Below, piece by piece: positions 61,048 through 64,000 of a stretch of 64,000 bases of DNA; the first letter of the stretch is position 1; every line of letters begins with the position of its first letter. Position numbers and translations under genes: made by a program. The stretch comes from Drouetiella sp036703255 (GTDB lineage Bacteria; Cyanobacteriota; Cyanobacteriia; Elainellales; Elainellaceae): the NCBI GenBank assembly GCA_036703255.1, contig DATNPL010000174.1, forward strand, positions 1-64,000, written 5' to 3'. The notes beneath the pieces were generated by a model, which made no database searches, was not told where the DNA came from, and was given only the letters and a program-made list of their open reading frames with translations.

Positions 61048-64000
61048 ATGCCCAAGCGCCCCGAGCCAAAGCGTAATGCCGCTTCCAAAAAAGCTGAGGT
61101 TTTGAGTCTAAGCCCTGATTTAGAGGAGGTTTTGGACGCAAAAACTGCCAGTCCTGAAGCTGCTAATCCTGAGATCACCAGCTCTGAACCGACAAATGGC
61201 AATGGTAGGGGAGCCAAGTCTCGAGCTAAATCTTTAAGTTCAAAGTCGTCTCCCAACACCATTCGGATTCGCGGAGCGCGCCAGCATAACCTGAAGAATA
61301 TTGATCTGGAATTACCCCGCGATCGCCTGATTGTGTTTACGGGCGTTTCTGGCTCTGGAAAGTCTTCTCTAGCTTTTGACACAATTTTTGCTGAAGGTCA
61401 GCGGCGCTATGTCGAGTCTCTCAGCGCCTATGCACGACAGTTCTTAGGCCAGGTCGATAAGCCCGATGTGGATGCGATCGAGGGTTTGAGTCCTGCGATC
61501 TCGATCGACCAAAAATCAACCTCCCACAACCCACGCTCGACAGTCGGTACGGTGACCGAGATCTACGATTACCTGCGGCTGCTCTACGGGCGGGCAGGCG
61601 AGCCTCACTGTCCCCATTGCGATCGCTCGATTGTGCCCCAGGCGCTCGATCAGATGGTCGATCAGGTTATGGCCTTGGGGGAACGCACCAAGTTTCAGAT
61701 CTTGGCTCCAGTGGTGCGTGGTAAGAAGGGTACCCATAAGAAAATGCTGTCGAGCCTTGCTTCGGAGGGCTTTGTGCGGGTGCGAGTCGATGGTGAAGTG
61801 CGGGAGCTGTCTGATTCGATCGAGCTAGAAAAAAATCACGTTCACAATATCGAAATTGTTGTCGATCGCCTGATCCGCAAAGATGGCATCCAGGAAAGGT
61901 TGGTAGACTCGCTTTCGACTTGCCTGAAGCGATCGGAAGGCATTGCCATTATTGAGGTGACGCCCACAGAGGGCGGCAACAACGTGGTGCAGTTCCCTGC
62001 CAACCCCGATGTTCAGCTGGCGGTGCTGCCTACGATCGCCGCCGAGCCTGCCGGACGCTACGGTCAGCCTCAAGAGTCTCCCGATCGGGCTGATCAAAAA
62101 ACTTATGATCTGGTGTTCTCAGAAAACTTTGCCTGCCCTGAGCATGGAGCCGTGATGGAGGAACTTTCTCCTCGGCTATTTTCTTTTAACTCACCCTATG
62201 GAGCCTGTCCGCACTGTCATGGGTTAGGCAGTCTCCGGCGGTTTTCGGCAGAGCTGGTGGTGCCTGATCTCAATCTGCCCGTGTATGCGGCGATCGCCCC
62301 TTGGTCGGACAAAGACAACACCTACTATTTCTCCTTGCTCTACAGCGTCGGTCAAGCGTTTGGCTTTGAAATTCAAACGCCCTGGAATAAGCTAACCCCC
62401 GATCAGCAGCAGGTGATTTTGCATGGCTCTGACGAAAAGATTTACATAGAGGCCGATTCTCGCTATCGCGATAACAAAGGCTATCACCGCGCCTATGAGG
62501 GGGCACTGCCGATGCTGGAACGGCAGTATAAGGAAACCACTTCTGACCTATACAAGCAAAAGCTAGAGCAGTATCTGATCGATCAGCCTTGCGAGATCTG
62601 TGACGGCGATCGCCTCAAGCCAGAATCTCTGGCAGTACGGATGGGTCAATATCGCATCAAGGATTTCACCAGCGCCTCAATTCGAGATTGCCTGGAGCGG
62701 GTCAACAATCTGCAACTCTCCTCGCGGCAAGCTCAAATTGGCGAACTGGTACTCAAGGAAATTCGGGCAAGGCTCCAGTTTCTATTGGATGTGGGGCTGG
62801 ATTACCTGACGCTCGATCGCACCGCAATGACCCTCTCAGGGGGCGAAGCCCAACGCATCCGGCTAGCGACCCAAATTGGGGCAGGACTGACGGGCGTGCT
62901 GTACGTTCTCGATGAACCGAGCATTGGCCTACACCAGCGAGACAACGATCGCCTGCTCACCACCCTCAACAAGCTGCGCGACTTGGGCAACACGCTGATT
63001 GTTGTCGAGCATGACGAAGACACCATTCGCGCTGCCGATCACTTGGTAGATATTGGGCCAGGAGCCGGGGTGCATGGCGGCGAAATCGTCTCGCAGGGCA
63101 GCTTAGAAAATTTGCTCGCCTGTGAGCGCTCTTTGACGGGAGCCTATCTTTCTGGACGACGGGTGATTCATACGCCCTCTGAGCGACGAGAAGGCAATGG
63201 GCGATCGCTCCAGATCCATGACGCCTATCGCAACAATCTTCGTCACCTGGATGTCGAAATTCCGCTCGGCAAGCTGGTGTCGGTTACGGGTGTCTCTGGC
63301 TCTGGCAAATCTACGCTGGTGAATGAGCTGCTGTATCCGGCGCTTCAGCACCATTTTGGTCACAAGGTTCCCTTCCCAAAAGACATGGGTGAAATGAAGG
63401 GGCTTAATGCCTTAGACAAAGTAATTGTGATTGACCAGTCACCCATTGGCCGCACGCCGCGATCGAATCCTGCCACTTATACTGGAGTGTTTGACATTAT
63501 TCGAGATTTATTCTCGGAAACGATCGAGGCCAAAGCCCGAGGCTATAAGCCAGGACAGTTCTCCTTTAACGTCAAGGGCGGACGCTGCGAAGCCTGCGGC
63601 GGTCAAGGGGTAAACGTGATCGAGATGAATTTCTTACCCGATGTTTATGTGCAGTGCGAAGTCTGCAAAGGCGCACGTTACAACCGGGAAACCTTGCAGG
63701 TGAAGTACAAGAGCAAATCCATTTCTGACGTGCTGAACATGACAGCAGAAGAGGCGCTCGACTTCTTCCAGAACATCCCCAAAGCCTCGGCTAGGCTGCA
63801 AACGATGGTGGATGTGGGGCTGGGCTATGTGCGGTTAGGGCAGACGGCTCCGACTCTTTCGGGCGGCGAAGCACAGCGTCTGAAGCTAGCCACCGAACTC
63901 TCGCGCCGCGCCACAGGCAAAACCCTCTATCTGATTGATGAGCCGACGACCGGACTCTCTTTTTACGATGTCCATAAACTGCTAGATGTGCTGCAACGGC
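61048..64000 (+). CDS. uvrA: Excinuclease ABC subunit A (partial, cut by window end)
   Basis: The frame is open from ATG 61048 to the window edge (984 codons seen). From residue 71 (TIRIRGARQHNLKNIDLELP) it is UvrA: Walker A GVSGSGKSS, PHCDRS and related zinc cysteines, first signature LSGGEAQRIRLATQIG with DEPSIGLHQRD, second Walker A GVSGSGKST, CEACGGQG zinc module, second signature LSGGEAQRLKLATELS with DEPTTGLSF. It detects DNA lesions in nucleotide excision repair. The first ~70 residues (Lys/Ser/Glu-rich) are an unusual extension; no good SD supports this ATG, so translation may begin later. Confidence 0.95.
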   Translation, partial: MPKRPEPKRNAASKKAEVLSLSPDLEEVLDAKTASPEAANPEITSSEPTNGNGRGAKSRAKSLSSKSSPNTIRIRGARQHNLKNIDLELPRDRLIVFTGVSGSGKSSLAFDTIFAEGQRRYVESLSAYARQFLGQVDKPDVDAIEGLSPAISIDQKSTSHNPRSTVGTVTEIYDYLRLLYGRAGEPHCPHCDRSIVPQALDQMVDQVMALGERTKFQILAPVVRGKKGTHKKMLSSLASEGFVRVRVDGEVRELSDSIELEKNHVHNIEIVVDRLIRKDGIQERLVDSLSTCLKRSEGIAIIEVTPTEGGNNVVQFPANPDVQLAVLPTIAAEPAGRYGQPQESPDRADQKTYDLVFSENFACPEHGAVMEELSPRLFSFNSPYGACPHCHGLGSLRRFSAELVVPDLNLPVYAAIAPWSDKDNTYYFSLLYSVGQAFGFEIQTPWNKLTPDQQQVILHGSDEKIYIEADSRYRDNKGYHRAYEGALPMLERQYKETTSDLYKQKLEQYLIDQPCEICDGDRLKPESLAVRMGQYRIKDFTSASIRDCLERVNNLQLSSRQAQIGELVLKEIRARLQFLLDVGLDYLTLDRTAMTLSGGEAQRIRLATQIGAGLTGVLYVLDEPSIGLHQRDNDRLLTTLNKLRDLGNTLIVVEHDEDTIRAADHLVDIGPGAGVHGGEIVSQGSLENLLACERSLTGAYLSGRRVIHTPSERREGNGRSLQIHDAYRNNLRHLDVEIPLGKLVSVTGVSGSGKSTLVNELLYPALQHHFGHKVPFPKDMGEMKGLNALDKVIVIDQSPIGRTPRSNPATYTGVFDIIRDLFSETIEAKARGYKPGQFSFNVKGGRCEACGGQGVNVIEMNFLPDVYVQCEVCKGARYNRETLQVKYKSKSISDVLNMTAEEALDFFQNIPKASARLQTMVDVGLGYVRLGQTAPTLSGGEAQRLKLATELSRRATGKTLYLIDEPTTGLSFYDVHKLLDVLQR

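Overview
This window reads as the chromosome of a filamentous cyanobacterium. The octamer GCGATCGC (HIP1) is scattered through nearly every gene. The DNA polymerase III alpha subunit is split by a DnaE-type intein. Cyanobacterial hallmark families are present (CtpC-type protease, DUF6737-like membrane protein, HpsA-type hormogonium polysaccharide proteins). The hps pseudopilin operon suggests a gliding, hormogonium- or trichome-forming lineage of the Leptolyngbya/Oscillatoria kind; this is inference from gene content. No tRNA, rRNA, CRISPR array or insertion sequence was found.

Layout. 0-9 kb: a 58-residue membrane protein (minus), a sugar nucleotidyltransferase/phosphoglucomutase-like fusion, an orphan amino-acid ABC ATPase, an InrS-like nickel sensor, an osmoprotectant ABC ATPase plus binding lipoprotein without a permease, and an Ig-like/propeller membrane-anchored protein. 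8.7-12.4 kb: a 2OG-Fe(II) oxygenase, a CNNM/CorC-type membrane protein, an O-methyltransferase and a PEP-CTERM exported protein. 12.9-17.5 kb: dnaE. 17.6-19.4 kb: proA and folB. 19.9-30.6 kb: an RTX protein followed by three large TPR-enzyme fusions (GT61, methyltransferase, double GT2) and a small protein sharing a C-terminal domain with the last of them, probably a surface-glycan or glycoprotein locus. 30.8-33.7 kb: stress-type SDR, hemerythrin protein, small ORF. 34.0-41.4 kb: hpsA-hpsB-hpsC plus a third pseudopilin (minus). 42.2-47.5 kb: rpmB, htpG, cdsA, cbiT and a YebC protein (all minus). 47.7-60.7 kb: thrC, a site-2 protease, an MBL-fold protein, recQ, ispG, ctpC, a MerR regulator, a glycosyltransferase and a DUF362 protein. 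61.0 kb to the end: uvrA, cut by the window edge.

The outstanding observation is at dnaE. Both halves of the split DnaE intein lie on the same strand at one locus, about 650 bp apart, and the gap is filled by an intact Uma2-family (PD-(D/E)XK nuclease fold) gene. It starts 1 nt after the N-half stop and ends 24 nt before the C-half start. In the cyanobacteria I know of with a split dnaE, the halves are unlinked. The nuclease gene sits at the position where inteins normally carry a homing endonuclease domain. The C-intein and the first ~17 codons of the C-extein are clearly AT-richer than the dnaE sequence that follows, suggesting a transferred or converted tract.

A second theme is a set of long, nearly perfect intergenic hairpins (1-29, 12589-12639, 31749-31780, 31781-31829, 44765-44805). 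They share a GYGC-NNN-GCRC apex but have unrelated arm sequences.
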